Assembly: GCA_017828975.1 (NCBI GenBank)
Contig: JAGAJN010000031.1
Location: forward strand, 62,001-126,000
Origin: Oscillospiraceae bacterium
GTDB taxonomy: Bacteria > Bacillota > Clostridia > Oscillospirales > Ruminococcaceae
Direction: 5' to 3'
Length of the DNA stretch: 64,000 nt
Positions 26,438 through 36,082 of this stretch are shown one piece after another. The stretch's first letter is position 1. The number at the start of each line of letters is the position of its first letter. Below the pieces are notes generated by a model that had not been told where the DNA came from, did no database searches, and worked only from the letters and a program-made list of their open reading frames with translations. The position numbers and the translations under genes are program-made.

Positions 26438-27241
26438 TTGGACATTACACATTATAATATATTCCGAAAATGCTTCCCGAAGATCGAGATGACGTTTGAA
26501 CAGCTGAAAGCTTCTCTCGGCAATTCGGATATAATTTCAGACGGCGAAAAAGGCTTTGCGGCGGTATTCGGGGACTGTATCCGCCTGCTTTGCGTATCTC
26601 CCGAATATCAGGGGCAGGGGATAGGAAGAAAGCTGATTTCCGACTGCGAGCGGCGCATTTCCGAAGGCGGACATTCCGAAGCAGTTCTCGGCGGTTTTGA
26701 CTCGGTGCTGTTTATCGGTGCAGCGGAAGAGAATGCGGGATTTTTTGAGAAGAATGGGTATACTTTTGACGGCGGCTGTGCGGAGATGACGCTTGATCTT
26801 GCGGATTTTGACATTTGCAGGCTGGAAATTCCCATCTATCCCGAGGGGGTAAGCTTCGGCTTTTATTCGGGGGACAGGGAACCGCTGTATGCTGCCGTGC
26901 GCTCGGTGGACGAGGAGTGGGAGCAGTATTTCAGGAATGACGAGCCTGTTTTCTGCGCCTTTGAAGATGGTGTTCCCGTGGGATTTATCATTGTTGACTA
27001 TGACGCTTTGTGTATTCTGGGCGGCGAGGGACAGAAGGTGGGGTCTATCGGCTGTGTGGGAACTGTTCCCGCTGCAAGGCGTCGGGGGATAGGGCTTGCT
27101 ATGGCTGCACACGCCTGCACGGAGCTAAAAAAGAGCGGCTGCACAAGGCTGTTCGTTCACTATACTCATTTGGAAAAATGGTATGCCAAAATTGGCTGCC
27201 GAACATTTATGAGGTATCGTTTCGGACGAAAAATAATATAG
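26438..27241 (+). CDS. Tandem GNAT acetyltransferase
   Basis: From the TTG at 26438, just after the ispE stop and preceded by GAAAGGGTG, the protein has 267 residues and two GNAT-like modules. The first has LLCVSPEYQGQGIGRKLISD and the second GTVPAARRRGIGLAMAAHAC followed by WYAKIGCRTF. In such duplicated proteins usually only one half binds acetyl-CoA. The substrate is unknown. Confidence 0.85.
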   Translation: MDITHYNIFRKCFPKIEMTFEQLKASLGNSDIISDGEKGFAAVFGDCIRLLCVSPEYQGQGIGRKLISDCERRISEGGHSEAVLGGFDSVLFIGAAEENAGFFEKNGYTFDGGCAEMTLDLADFDICRLEIPIYPEGVSFGFYSGDREPLYAAVRSVDEEWEQYFRNDEPVFCAFEDGVPVGFIIVDYDALCILGGEGQKVGSIGCVGTVPAARRRGIGLAMAAHACTELKKSGCTRLFVHYTHLEKWYAKIGCRTFMRYRFGRKII

Positions 27242-27256
27242 AACGGAGGAATAAAA

Positions 27257-27649
27257 ATGACCGATACCGAACTGGTAAAAGCGGCGCAGGAGATGCTGAA
27301 ATACGCTTATGCGCCCTATTCAAAATTCCTTGTGGGAGCTGCCCTTCTGGGACGTGACGGCAGAGTTTTCACAGGCTGCAATGTTGAGAATGCGTCCTAC
27401 GGTGCCACCAACTGCGCCGAGAGAACAGCGGTGTTCAAGGCGGTTTCCGAGGGCTGCCGTGAGTTTCTGGCTATTGCTGTTGTCAGCAGCTCGGGAAAAT
27501 ACACCTATCCATGCGGAATTTGCAGACAGGTGCTTTCCGAGTTTGCACCCGGTATCACTGTAATACTTTACGACGATGAAAAGGGAATTCTGACAGCCGA
27601 ATTGGAGGAGCTTTTCCCCGACAGCTTCGGCGGCTCGGATATGAACTGA
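27257..27649 (+). CDS. cdd: Cytidine deaminase
   Basis: This 130-aa zinc enzyme deaminates (deoxy)cytidine to (deoxy)uridine in pyrimidine salvage. The zinc site is complete: CNVENASYGATNCAERTAV (Cys-Ala-Glu) and PCGICRQVL. The size fits the small homotetrameric type. GGAGG lies in front of the ATG. Confidence 0.95.
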   Translation: MTDTELVKAAQEMLKYAYAPYSKFLVGAALLGRDGRVFTGCNVENASYGATNCAERTAVFKAVSEGCREFLAIAVVSSSGKYTYPCGICRQVLSEFAPGITVILYDDEKGILTAELEELFPDSFGGSDMN

Positions 27650-27730
27650 GTTTATCTGTAACAGTAAAACCCGATTTGTAAATAGGCAAACCCACCAAAT
27701 ATTTTGACGGCTTTATGGTGAAATCCACAG

Positions 27731-27808
27731 TTGCATTTTGTCGGTTTGTATGGTATGATTAATACACGATGTTGTTTAATATTTTTTTACTGCCACAATA
27801 TATAGTGG
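27731..27808 (+). promoter_or_regulatory. nrdD promoter with candidate NrdR box
   Basis: TTGCAT (27731-27736) and TATGAT (27754-27759) are 17 bases apart. CCACAATATATAGTGG (27793-27808) resembles the NrdR operator (core ACA-N-TATATA-GT) and lies downstream of the start region. NrdR boxes usually occur in pairs and I see only one convincing copy. Confidence 0.5.
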
Positions 27809-27832
27809 TGACCTACGAAAGGATTTGATCGT

Positions 27833-29953
27833 TTGATTAGGATTATCAAGAAAGACGGCACTAAAGAGGATTTCAACATACAAAAGGTTGTGGTGGCTGT
27901 CAACAAGTCTGCCAATCGGGCACTGATAAAATTTACCGAGGACGATATTGACTTTATCTGTACCTTCGTGTCCGAGAGAGTAGAGGCTATGCACAAGGAC
28001 GAGGTCGCTATCTGGGAGATGCACAATATTGTTGAAAGTGCTCTCGACAGAGTAAATCCCGTTGTGGCAAAATCTTACAGAGATTACCGTAACTACAAGC
28101 AGGATTTCGTTCATATGCTGGACGAGGTTTATCAGAAGAGCCAGTCAATTATGTATATCGGCGACAAGGAAAATTCCAACTCCGATTCCGCACTTGTTTC
28201 CACAAAGAGAAGCCTTATCTTCAATCAGCTGAATAAGGAGCTTTATCAGAAATTTTTCCTGACTACCGAGGAAATTCAGGCGTGCCGTGACGGTTATATC
28301 TATATCCACGATATGTCCGCAAGACGTGACACTATGAACTGCTGCCTGTTTGACGTAAAGACCGTTCTCAGCGGCGGCTTTGAGATGGGCAATATCTGGT
28401 ATAATGAGCCTAAGTCGCTGGACGTTGCTTTTGATGTTATCGGAGATATTGTACTGTCTGCGGCAAGTCAGCAGTACGGCGGATTTACCGTTCCCTGTGT
28501 CGATGAGATACTTGAACCCTATGCCGAAAAGAGCTATGCCGCAAAGACCGAGCGTTACAAGGAAATGGGACTGTCCGACGAGGTCGCAGAAGCCGAGGCT
28601 ATGAAGGACATTACCCGTGATTTCGAGCAGGGCTTCCAGGGCTGGGAGTATAAGTTCAACACTGTTGCTTCAAGCCGAGGCGACTATCCCTTCATTACCA
28701 TGACAGCGGGCGTTGCTCAGGGACGTTTCGCAAGGCTTGCGACCATCTCCATGCTCAAAGTGAGAAAGGGCGGACAGGGCAAGGCTAGCTGCAAGAAGCC
28801 TGTTCTTTTCCCGAAGATAGTTTTCCTTTACGATGAAAATCTTCACGGCGAGGGCAAGCCCATGGCAGACGTTTTCGAGGCTGCCGTTGAGTGTTCCGCA
28901 AAGACCATGTACCCCGACTGGCTCAGCCTTACGGGCGAGGGTTATGTTGCGGATATGTACAAGCGTTACGGAAGAATTGTCAGTCCTATGGGCTGCAGAG
29001 CGTTTCTGTCCCCGTGGTATGAGAGGGGCGGCATGAAGCCTGCCGATGAGGACGACAAGCCAATTTTCGTGGGACGCTTCAACATCGGTGCGGTAAGTCT
29101 GCATCTGCCCATGATACTTGCAAAGGCAAGAAAGGAAAGCAGAGATTTCTACGAGGTGCTGGACTATTATCTGGAGCTTATCAGACAGCTTCACATCAGG
29201 ACCTACGATTATCTCGGCGAAATGAGAGCGTCCACAAATCCGCTGGCATACTGCGAGGGCGGTTTCTTAGGCGGTCATCTCGGAATCCACGATAAGATAA
29301 AGCCGCTGCTTAAATCGGCTACGGCTTCCTTCGGAATTACTGCGCTTAACGAGCTTCAGCAGCTTTACAACAAGAAATCAATTGCCGAGGACGGAGAGTT
29401 CGCACTTGAAGTAATGCGCCATATTAACGAAAAGGTGGCGGAGTTTAAGGAGGCAGACGGCAACCTGTACGCTCTTTACGGCACTCCCGCTGAGAGCCTT
29501 TGCGGTCTGCAGGTTCAGCAGTTCCGCAAGAAATACGGCATTATCGAGAATGTTTCCGACAGGGAGTATGTTTCCAACAGCTTCCATTGTCACGTTTCCG
29601 AGGACATTTCTCCTATCCGCAAGCAGGACCTTGAAAAGCGTTTCTGGGACCTGATGAACGGCGGAAAGATACAGTATGTAAAATATCCCATCGACTACAA
29701 TCTTGATGCTGTCAAGACCCTTATCAGACGTGCTATGGACATGGGCTTCTATGAGGGCGTTAATCTTTCGCTGGCATACTGCGACGACTGCGGTCATCAG
29801 GAGCTGGAAATGGACGTTTGCCCCAAGTGTGGAAGCAAAAATCTCACTAAAATAGAGCGAATGAACGGCTATCTTTCCTATTCGAGAGTTAAGGGAGATA
29901 CAAGGCTCAATGCCGCTAAAATGGCGGAAATTGCCGAGAGAAAGAGTATGTGA
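27833..29953 (+). CDS. nrdD: Anaerobic ribonucleoside-triphosphate reductase
   Basis: This 706-aa class III reductase makes dNTPs under anaerobic conditions using a glycyl radical. It has an N-terminal ATP-cone (IRIIKKDGTKEDFNIQKV), active-site cysteine regions, a C-terminal zinc site (CDDCGHQE ... CPKCGSKN), and the glycyl radical loop MNGYLSYSRVKGD. The start is TTG with AAAGGA upstream. It is followed by its activase nrdG. Confidence 0.97.
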   Translation: MIRIIKKDGTKEDFNIQKVVVAVNKSANRALIKFTEDDIDFICTFVSERVEAMHKDEVAIWEMHNIVESALDRVNPVVAKSYRDYRNYKQDFVHMLDEVYQKSQSIMYIGDKENSNSDSALVSTKRSLIFNQLNKELYQKFFLTTEEIQACRDGYIYIHDMSARRDTMNCCLFDVKTVLSGGFEMGNIWYNEPKSLDVAFDVIGDIVLSAASQQYGGFTVPCVDEILEPYAEKSYAAKTERYKEMGLSDEVAEAEAMKDITRDFEQGFQGWEYKFNTVASSRGDYPFITMTAGVAQGRFARLATISMLKVRKGGQGKASCKKPVLFPKIVFLYDENLHGEGKPMADVFEAAVECSAKTMYPDWLSLTGEGYVADMYKRYGRIVSPMGCRAFLSPWYERGGMKPADEDDKPIFVGRFNIGAVSLHLPMILAKARKESRDFYEVLDYYLELIRQLHIRTYDYLGEMRASTNPLAYCEGGFLGGHLGIHDKIKPLLKSATASFGITALNELQQLYNKKSIAEDGEFALEVMRHINEKVAEFKEADGNLYALYGTPAESLCGLQVQQFRKKYGIIENVSDREYVSNSFHCHVSEDISPIRKQDLEKRFWDLMNGGKIQYVKYPIDYNLDAVKTLIRRAMDMGFYEGVNLSLAYCDDCGHQELEMDVCPKCGSKNLTKIERMNGYLSYSRVKGDTRLNAAKMAEIAERKSM

Positions 29954-29998
29954 TCTTCGGCGTAAAAAGGATTAAAAAATATCAGGCAGGTATCATTA

Positions 29999-30490
29999 AT
30001 GAATTATCACAATATAACAACGGACGATATGTTAAACGGTGACGGACTGAGGACAGTGCTTTGGGTGGCAGGGTGCAGCCATCACTGCAAGGGCTGTCAG
30101 AACCCCATCACCTGGGACGAAAACGGCGGACTGCCTTTCGATGAAGCGGCGGAAAAGGAGCTTTTCGAGAAGCTGTCCAAGCCCTACATTTCTGGGATAA
30201 CCTTTAGCGGCGGCGACCCGCTGTTTGAGGGCAACCGTGCAGAAATTCGCAGGCTGGTGAAGCGATGTGCCTCGGAATTTCCGAACAAGACCATCTGGCT
30301 TTACACGGGCTTTATCTGGGAGGACATTTTCGATCTTCCCTTTCTGAAATATGTGGACGTGCTGGTGGACGGACGCTTTGAGCAGGCGCTTTTTGACAAG
30401 AAGCTTCATTGGAAGGGCAGTTCTAATCAGCGTGTCATTGACGTAAAAAAGAGCCTTGCAGAGGACAAGGTGATACTTCACAATACGTGA
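29999..30490 (+). CDS. nrdG: Anaerobic ribonucleotide reductase activating protein
   Basis: This 163-aa radical-SAM enzyme installs the glycyl radical on NrdD. The cluster motif CSHHCKGC gives the CxxxCxxC set, and TFSGGDPL is the SAM-binding GGE-like motif. It lies 45 bases downstream of nrdD in the same operon. Confidence 0.96.
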   Translation: MNYHNITTDDMLNGDGLRTVLWVAGCSHHCKGCQNPITWDENGGLPFDEAAEKELFEKLSKPYISGITFSGGDPLFEGNRAEIRRLVKRCASEFPNKTIWLYTGFIWEDIFDLPFLKYVDVLVDGRFEQALFDKKLHWKGSSNQRVIDVKKSLAEDKVILHNT

Positions 30491-30496
30491 GTTTGG

Positions 30497-30533
30497 GTGT
30501 GTTTTCCCCCGCCGAAGGCGGGGGAAAACACAC
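30497..30533. terminator. 17-bp perfect hairpin after nrdG
   Basis: Two 17-base arms (GTGTGTTTTCCCCCGCC and its complement) close on a GAA loop directly behind the nrdG stop. There is little T-run, so it could act as a terminator or as an mRNA 3'-end stabiliser. A similar but weaker CCCGCC-TTCG hairpin lies at 52443-52476. Confidence 0.6.
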
Positions 30534-30578
30534 TATTTGATAACTATAAAAAGTGGGAAGATGATAGAGGAGGATACT

Positions 30579-31088
30579 ATGCAGAGAATAGCAAAATTTC
30601 ACAAGGTAAGCCACGAACAGTTTGAAAAGGACTGGCTGGACACCTTCCCTCAGTCCACAGCTGCGGAGGCAGCGGAGATATACGAAAGCATCAAGCTGCC
30701 CAAGCGTGCAACTTCCGGTTCTGCGGGATATGACTTTTTCGCCCCTAAGACCTTTACTCTTGCGCCTTCGGAAACTATAAAAATTCCCACAGGCATAAAG
30801 GCGGAAATCGCTGACGGCTGGGTGCTGAAATGCTATCCCCGAAGCGGTTTGGGATTTAAGTTTAGATTACAGCTGAATAACACTGTCGGAATTATAGACA
30901 GCGATTATTTCAAGTCGGACAATGAGGGGCACATCTTCGCAAAGCTGACTAACGATTCCAACGAGGGTAAGACCCTTGAGGTGACCGGCGGTTCGGGCTT
31001 TATGCAGGGCATTTTCGTTGAATACGGAATTACCGTTGATGATGAGGTCACGGCGGAAAGAAACGGCGGATTCGGCAGTACGGGCTAA
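30579..31088 (+). CDS. dut: dUTP diphosphatase
   Basis: The trimeric dUTPase hydrolyses dUTP to dUMP, keeping uracil out of DNA. The motifs appear in order: SGSAGYDFFAP (1), PRSGLGFK (2), NTVGIIDSDYF (3), and a final GGFGSTG (5). I chose the ATG at 30579, preceded by GAGGAGG, giving 169 aa. The N-terminal about 40 residues are extra relative to short bacterial enzymes. Confidence 0.9.
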   Translation: MQRIAKFHKVSHEQFEKDWLDTFPQSTAAEAAEIYESIKLPKRATSGSAGYDFFAPKTFTLAPSETIKIPTGIKAEIADGWVLKCYPRSGLGFKFRLQLNNTVGIIDSDYFKSDNEGHIFAKLTNDSNEGKTLEVTGGSGFMQGIFVEYGITVDDEVTAERNGGFGSTG

Positions 31089-31132
31089 ATCTTACAGGAC
31101 GATTACAGCTTGTTTACGAATCGGAAATTCTA

Positions 31133-31161
31133 TTGAAATATTATCCTCTCTGTGGTATGAT
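31133..31161 (+). promoter_or_regulatory. Promoter of the DUF4846/lipoprotein operon
   Basis: TTGAAA (31133-31138) and TATGAT (31156-31161) are 17 bases apart. TATGAT-N6-ATCATA overlaps the -10 as a short dyad. Confidence 0.65.
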
Positions 31162-31191
31162 GATTATATCATAACACAGGGAGGATTTTTT

Positions 31192-32124
31192 ATGAAGTGC
31201 GCCGAACGGTCAAGGAAAGGCGGAATTATTGCGGTGATAGTGACGGTTGTGCTGTCAGTTGTGCTTGCTGCTTACGCCGTTTTGGGGAAAAGCTGGATTT
31301 TCTATGACCTGTCGGGGGCTGCACCTATTGAGCGGGCTGTTCCCAACATTATTGAGGGAAAATCGGGCGTTATCAGTTCGGTGGGAAACTGCATTGCGGA
31401 CAGATTTTATCCTCCCGAGGGTTACAAGCGCACAGAAGCTTCGGCGGGCAGTTTTGCGGAATATTTCAGAGAAATTAAGCTGAAACCATACGGCTCCGAC
31501 CTGCTTTTTTATGACGGAAAGCTAAGCGGAACGCTCCACAGTGCCGTTTTCGATTTTGATGTGGGAAATGCCGATTTGCAGCAGTGCGCCGACAGCATTA
31601 TCCGTGTTTACGCCGAATATTACTATTCTCGGGGAGAATTTGAAAAGATAAGCTTTCAACTGACAAACGGCGAGGTCGTTTCCTATTCCGACTGGATAAA
31701 CGGCAAGCGTCTGTTTGCGGCGGGAAATTTTGCGAAAATGGTAATGGCTGCCCCAAAGGGCGAATCCTACGAAAGCTTTCGGAAATATCTGGCGGCGGTC
31801 ATGAACTATGCGGGGACAAAGTCACTTTATGCGGAGAGTGTTTCCATTTCTGTCGGGGAATTTACCGTGGGGGATATTCTCATAAATCCGGGCAGCCCGG
31901 GACACGTTGTTGTTGCCGCCGATGAAGCGGTAAACGAGGACGGAGAACGCTGTTTTCTCCTTGCACAGGGTTATATGCCCGCACAGGAATTTCACATTTT
32001 GGTAAATCCTCTGCACCCCGACGACCCGTGGTATTACGAAAGCGAAATGACGGGTGAGATAAGAACAGCACCCTGCACATTTAACCAAAACAGTATCAGA
32101 AGATGGAGGAATTTCGATGAATAA
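31192..32124 (+). CDS. DUF4846 family exported protein
   Basis: From the ATG at 31192, with GGGAGGA upstream, this 310-aa protein has one N-terminal membrane anchor (IIAVIVTVVLSVVLAAYAVL). An extracytoplasmic domain follows that I recognise as DUF4846-like (GNCIADRFYPPEGYKR, SFAEYFREIKLKPYGS, SPGHVVVAADEAVNEDGERC). The conserved His, Asp and Cys in the last part suggest an enzyme, but the activity is unknown. It overlaps the following lipoprotein gene by eight bases. Confidence 0.8.
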   Translation: MKCAERSRKGGIIAVIVTVVLSVVLAAYAVLGKSWIFYDLSGAAPIERAVPNIIEGKSGVISSVGNCIADRFYPPEGYKRTEASAGSFAEYFREIKLKPYGSDLLFYDGKLSGTLHSAVFDFDVGNADLQQCADSIIRVYAEYYYSRGEFEKISFQLTNGEVVSYSDWINGKRLFAAGNFAKMVMAAPKGESYESFRKYLAAVMNYAGTKSLYAESVSISVGEFTVGDILINPGSPGHVVVAADEAVNEDGERCFLLAQGYMPAQEFHILVNPLHPDDPWYYESEMTGEIRTAPCTFNQNSIRRWRNFDE

Positions 32125-33199
32125 GAAAGTTATTGCAATGGCGGCAGCTGTTATGTTGGGATTTTCGGGCTGTTCGTCAAGCGTTTCGGAGGGTGAACAG
32201 ATAACCGTTTCCGAGGCTTTGAGCAGTCTGACAGAAACGGAAGCACCCGTTACCGAAATCATTGCCGAAACGACAACCGAAGCACCTTCCGAAATTACCG
32301 AAACAACAGAGGAAACAACAGCCGAAACATCTGAAACAACAGCCGAGGAAACCGCCGAAGCCGAACCCGTTGACGAGAAGAGAGCTTCCTATGACAGCGG
32401 TGCGGAGCGTTTTCTTGAAGCACTGGGAAACGGAACAGCAGGAGAATTAATCTATGCGGATTATGATTTTCTGAAAAATATAAAGCTTAGTGATCATTCT
32501 TTTGAACTTCTGAATTCAGATGACTATGAAGCACAGTATGCCGTTACCATAGACGTTTCCGAAAGCACCGATGAATATATTCCTCGGGGAAAATCGGAGT
32601 GGCTGCTTACTATTGGTTACAGTATCCCCACAGGCTATGTTACCGGCTTTTATCCCTCCGACAGATACCCCGAGGGCTGGGACGGCGGCACCATTTATGA
32701 CACCTTTGAAGAAGGCTCGGCTATGTCGGAAGCTGCAAACATAGCATATAACATTAGCTTTTTAGCGGGAATTTTCGACACTAATGAAACGCCCTTGGAG
32801 GATTGGGTGCCCGATGATTCGTCGGGGCATAGGTTCTTTCATACCATTGACCTTGATTATGAAAACGGCGTTACTCCCGAGCAGCTTTCCGAAGCTGTTA
32901 AAAAGGAATACGGCTTGACGCTGCCCGCCGACAAAATAAATATGAAAATCGATGAAGACGGTTTTCTTCCCAAAGACTGCACTCACGGCTGGATATGGAC
33001 ATTGTATGATATTGTGAACTATTCCTCCGATGATAATGAAATTATGATTGAGCTGGTTTTTTACGGAGATGAAGCAAGGTTCTATCCTGTAAAGCAGTCA
33101 AAGTATTATTTCGATATCAATGAGGATAATTCAGTTTCCCTTAGGTCAGTCGAAAAGGTTTTTGATAAGGGGTATGATATTGTTCAGCTGTCGGTGTGA
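32117..33199 (+). CDS. Thr/Glu-rich lipoprotein, paralogue 1
   Basis: This 360-aa protein has a signal peptide ending in lipobox FSGC. A low-complexity Thr/Glu linker of about 65 residues follows, then a globular domain. It is closely related to the next gene: identical MLGFSGCSSSVSEG-like starts, shared SESTDEYIP/TESTDDYIP, shared ETPL(E/D)(D/E)W and a near-identical KVFDKG end. The pair is a tandem duplication. The family is not recognised. It is exposed on the outer face of the membrane. Confidence 0.8.
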   Translation: MNKKVIAMAAAVMLGFSGCSSSVSEGEQITVSEALSSLTETEAPVTEIIAETTTEAPSEITETTEETTAETSETTAEETAEAEPVDEKRASYDSGAERFLEALGNGTAGELIYADYDFLKNIKLSDHSFELLNSDDYEAQYAVTIDVSESTDEYIPRGKSEWLLTIGYSIPTGYVTGFYPSDRYPEGWDGGTIYDTFEEGSAMSEAANIAYNISFLAGIFDTNETPLEDWVPDDSSGHRFFHTIDLDYENGVTPEQLSEAVKKEYGLTLPADKINMKIDEDGFLPKDCTHGWIWTLYDIVNYSSDDNEIMIELVFYGDEARFYPVKQSKYYFDINEDNSVSLRSVEKVFDKGYDIVQLSV

Positions 33200-33223
33200 G
33201 AATATTTTTAATGGGGGATAGAG

Positions 33224-34249
33224 ATGAACAGGAAGGCAATTGCAATTTCGGCGGTGATTCTTATGGGATTTTCGGGCTGTTCGTCGAGCGTTTCGGAGGG
33301 TGACGGGATAACCGTTTCCGAGGTATCCGTCAGTCTGACCGAAACAGAAGCGACCGTTACCGAAACGACAACCGAAGCACCGCCCGAAACAACTGCGGAA
33401 ACAACCGAAGAAACGACTACGGAGGAAACAACGGAAATTGACGCTTGGGAGTGGAACAGAGAGTCATTTGACAGCTATGCGGAGAATTTCCTTGAAGCGT
33501 TGTCAAGCGGAAACGGAAATGTGGAGCTTGACACGGATTATGAGTTTCTGAACGATCTGCGTCTATCCGATTATTCCATTGAATTTGTGGAGCAGAATGA
33601 TTGGAGTGCCACTTATAATGTGACTGTCAATGTCACCGAAAGCACCGATGACTATATTCCCGTGGGAGAATCCGTGTGGCATTTGGTGACAGCCAATGGC
33701 GAGTTCGGATATGTAATGGAGTTTTATCCGAAAAAGTATTATGAAATACAGACCGAAAAAATGAGCGAAAAGGTCAGCTCGGCTTGTCGGCTGGCATACA
33801 ATACGGCGTTTATTGCAGAGATATTTGACACGGAGGAAACTCCCCTTGACGAGTGGCAGCCCGATGGGTTTTCGCGGCATATGTTTTATCACGCCGTCAA
33901 TCTTGATTTTTGGAACGGTGTAACTCGCAAAGAGTTTGTTGACGAGGTGAAAAAGGTATACGGACTTGACCTGACGAGCGGCAAAGATTACTCTAAAACG
34001 GACGAGGACGCTTTAATGCGAAGAGATTGTGGTCACGGCGCTACTTGGGTGGATCACAGGATAACGAACGTTTCCGAGGAAAACGGCGAAATTATGGTGC
34101 AGCTTCAAGTTTTCGGCGATTATACGGCATTTTACCCCGTAAAGGAATCAAAGTACTATTTCTCCGAGAGAGAGGACGGTACACTTTATCTTTTGCGGGC
34201 GGAAAAGGTTTTTGACAAGGGTCTGCCTGTTTATGTAAAAACTGTCTGA
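33224..34249 (+). CDS. Thr/Glu-rich lipoprotein, paralogue 2
   Basis: This 341-aa paralogue of the preceding gene lies 24 bases downstream with its own GGGGGA site. It has the lipobox FSGC, a shorter Thr/Glu linker, and the same globular domain (DCGHGATWVDHR aligns with DCTHGWIWTLYD in the first copy). Divergence outside these blocks is considerable, so the duplication is old. Function unknown. Confidence 0.8.
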   Translation: MNRKAIAISAVILMGFSGCSSSVSEGDGITVSEVSVSLTETEATVTETTTEAPPETTAETTEETTTEETTEIDAWEWNRESFDSYAENFLEALSSGNGNVELDTDYEFLNDLRLSDYSIEFVEQNDWSATYNVTVNVTESTDDYIPVGESVWHLVTANGEFGYVMEFYPKKYYEIQTEKMSEKVSSACRLAYNTAFIAEIFDTEETPLDEWQPDGFSRHMFYHAVNLDFWNGVTRKEFVDEVKKVYGLDLTSGKDYSKTDEDALMRRDCGHGATWVDHRITNVSEENGEIMVQLQVFGDYTAFYPVKESKYYFSEREDGTLYLLRAEKVFDKGLPVYVKTV

Positions 34250-34278
34250 GCAAATTAGCGGAAATTTTTCGGCAATAC

Positions 34279-34307
34279 TTGACAAATCCCCTTTATCATA
34301 GTACAAT
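34279..34307 (+). promoter_or_regulatory. Promoter of ilvD
   Basis: TTGACA (34279-34284) and TACAAT (34302-34307) are 17 bases apart, 36 bases before the ATG. There is no room for a T-box or long leader. Confidence 0.75.
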
Positions 34308-34343
34308 AAAAGTATATACTTTTGAAAAAAGAGGTTAGCTGAT

Positions 34344-36017
34344 ATGGAATGTAAGGATTGTAACTTTTTCTGCGAAGGCGTTGACAAGGCGCCTCAGCGT
34401 TCGCTTTTCAATGCCCTCGGTATGACTAAGGAGGAAATGGAAAGACCTCTCGTTGGTATCGTTTCCTCGTATAATGAGATCGTCCCCGGTCATATGAACA
34501 TTGACAAGATCGTTGAAGCCGTAAAGTTGGGCGTTGCTATGGCGGGCGGTACTCCCGTTGTTTTTCCCGCAATTGCTGTCTGCGACGGTATTGCTATGGG
34601 TCATCAGGGAATGAAGTATTCTCTCGTTACCCGTGACCTTATTGCGGATTCCACCGAATGTATGGCTCTGGCACATCACTTTGACGCTCTCGTTATGGTT
34701 CCCAACTGCGACAAGAACGTTCCCGGTCTGCTGATGGCGGCTGCAAGGGTGAATGTCCCCACCGTTTTCGTTTCGGGCGGTCCTATGCTGGCAGGTCACG
34801 TTAAGGGAAGAAAGACTTCTCTTTCCAGTATGTTCGAGGCTGTCGGTACTTACAAGGCGGGCAAGTTCGGCATTGAGGACGTTGAGGAGTTTGAGAACAA
34901 GGCTTGTCCTACCTGCGGCTCCTGCTCGGGTATGTACACAGCAAACTCTATGAACTGTCTTACCGAAGTCCTCGGAATGGGTCTTGGCGGAAACGGTACG
35001 ATCCCCGCCGTTTATTCCGACAGAATCAAGCTTGCAAAGCGTGCAGGTATGGCTGTTATGGAGCTTTACAGAAAGAATATCCGTCCCAGAGATATTATGA
35101 CCGAAGCTGCATTCAAGAACGCTATTGCTGCTGATATGGCTCTTGGCTGCTCCACAAACTCTATGCTTCATCTCCCTGCGATTGCTCACGAGTGCGGCAT
35201 TGAGCTTGACCTTGAGCTGGTAAACGAGATCTCCGAGAGAACTCCCAACCTTTGTCATCTTGCTCCTGCAGGTCCTACATATATGGAGGATCTCAACGAA
35301 GCGGGCGGAGTTTATGCTGTTCTGGCGGAGCTGGCTAAGAAAAATCTTATTGACACTTCCTGCATGACCTGCACGGGCAAGACTGTTGCTGAGAATATTT
35401 CCTCTGCTGTAAACAAGGACACTGAGGTTATCAGAACTATCGACAACCCTTATATGCCCAACGGCGGTATTGCCGTGCTCAGGGGAAATCTTGCTCCGGA
35501 TACCTGCGTTGTTAAGCGTTCCGCAGTTGCTCCCGAGATGCTCAGCCATTCGGGTCCCGCAAAGGTATTCGACTGCGAGGAGGACGCTCTTGCTGCTATC
35601 AACGGCGGAAAGATCATTGAGGGCGATGTTGTTGTTATCCGCTACGAGGGACCCAAGGGCGGCCCCGGAATGAGAGAGATGCTCAACCCCACTTCCGCTA
35701 TCGTCGGAAGAGGTCTTGGCAGCACGGTTGCACTTATTACCGACGGACGCTTCTCAGGTGCTACCAGAGGTGCGGCTATCGGTCACGTTTCTCCCGAAGC
35801 GGCAGTTGGCGGTCCTATTGCTCTTGTTCGTGACGGAGATATTATCGACATTGACATTAATAATCACAGCATAAGCATTCGTGTTAGCGACGAGGAAATG
35901 GCAAAGCGCCGTTCCGAGTGGACACCCCGCAAGCCAGCTATCACAACAGGCTATCTTGCAAGATATGCTTCTCTTGTCACCTCCGCAAACAGAGGTGCAG
36001 TTCTGGAAATCAAGTAA
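34344..36017 (+). CDS. ilvD: Dihydroxy-acid dehydratase
   Basis: This 557-aa Fe-S enzyme makes the 2-oxo acids of valine and isoleucine synthesis. The cluster cysteines are visible in NCDKNVPG and [20 protein letters not shown], and [11 protein letters not shown] is the conserved C-terminal motif. No other ilv genes are adjacent, so this is a stand-alone copy. A bidirectional terminator follows. Confidence 0.96.
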   Translation: MECKDCNFFCEGVDKAPQRSLFNALGMTKEEMERPLVGIVSSYNEIVPGHMNIDKIVEAVKLGVAMAGGTPVVFPAIAVCDGIAMGHQGMKYSLVTRDLIADSTECMALAHHFDALVMVPNCDKNVPGLLMAAARVNVPTVFVSGGPMLAGHVKGRKTSLSSMFEAVGTYKAGKFGIEDVEEFENKACPTCGSCSGMYTANSMNCLTEVLGMGLGGNGTIPAVYSDRIKLAKRAGMAVMELYRKNIRPRDIMTEAAFKNAIAADMALGCSTNSMLHLPAIAHECGIELDLELVNEISERTPNLCHLAPAGPTYMEDLNEAGGVYAVLAELAKKNLIDTSCMTCTGKTVAENISSAVNKDTEVIRTIDNPYMPNGGIAVLRGNLAPDTCVVKRSAVAPEMLSHSGPAKVFDCEEDALAAINGGKIIEGDVVVIRYEGPKGGPGMREMLNPTSAIVGRGLGSTVALITDGRFSGATRGAAIGHVSPEAAVGGPIALVRDGDIIDIDINNHSISIRVSDEEMAKRRSEWTPRKPAITTGYLARYASLVTSANRGAVLEIK

Positions 36018-36036
36018 TTTCCGAATATTAATGCAA

Positions 36037-36082
36037 AAAAATACGCCGTCTGTCCTTTATTTGGGACAGACGGTGTTATTTT
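36037..36082. terminator. Bidirectional terminator between ilvD and the uridine-kinase-like gene
   Basis: CGCCGTCTGTCC and GGGACAGACGGTG form a 12-bp stem with A-rich and T-rich flanks on both sides. Confidence 0.85.

Noticed and set aside
34335..35549. 404-codon open frame antisense to ilvD
   Set aside because: It lies wholly opposite a clear ilvD, has no ribosome site, and its translation is rich in residues typical of antisense shadows.
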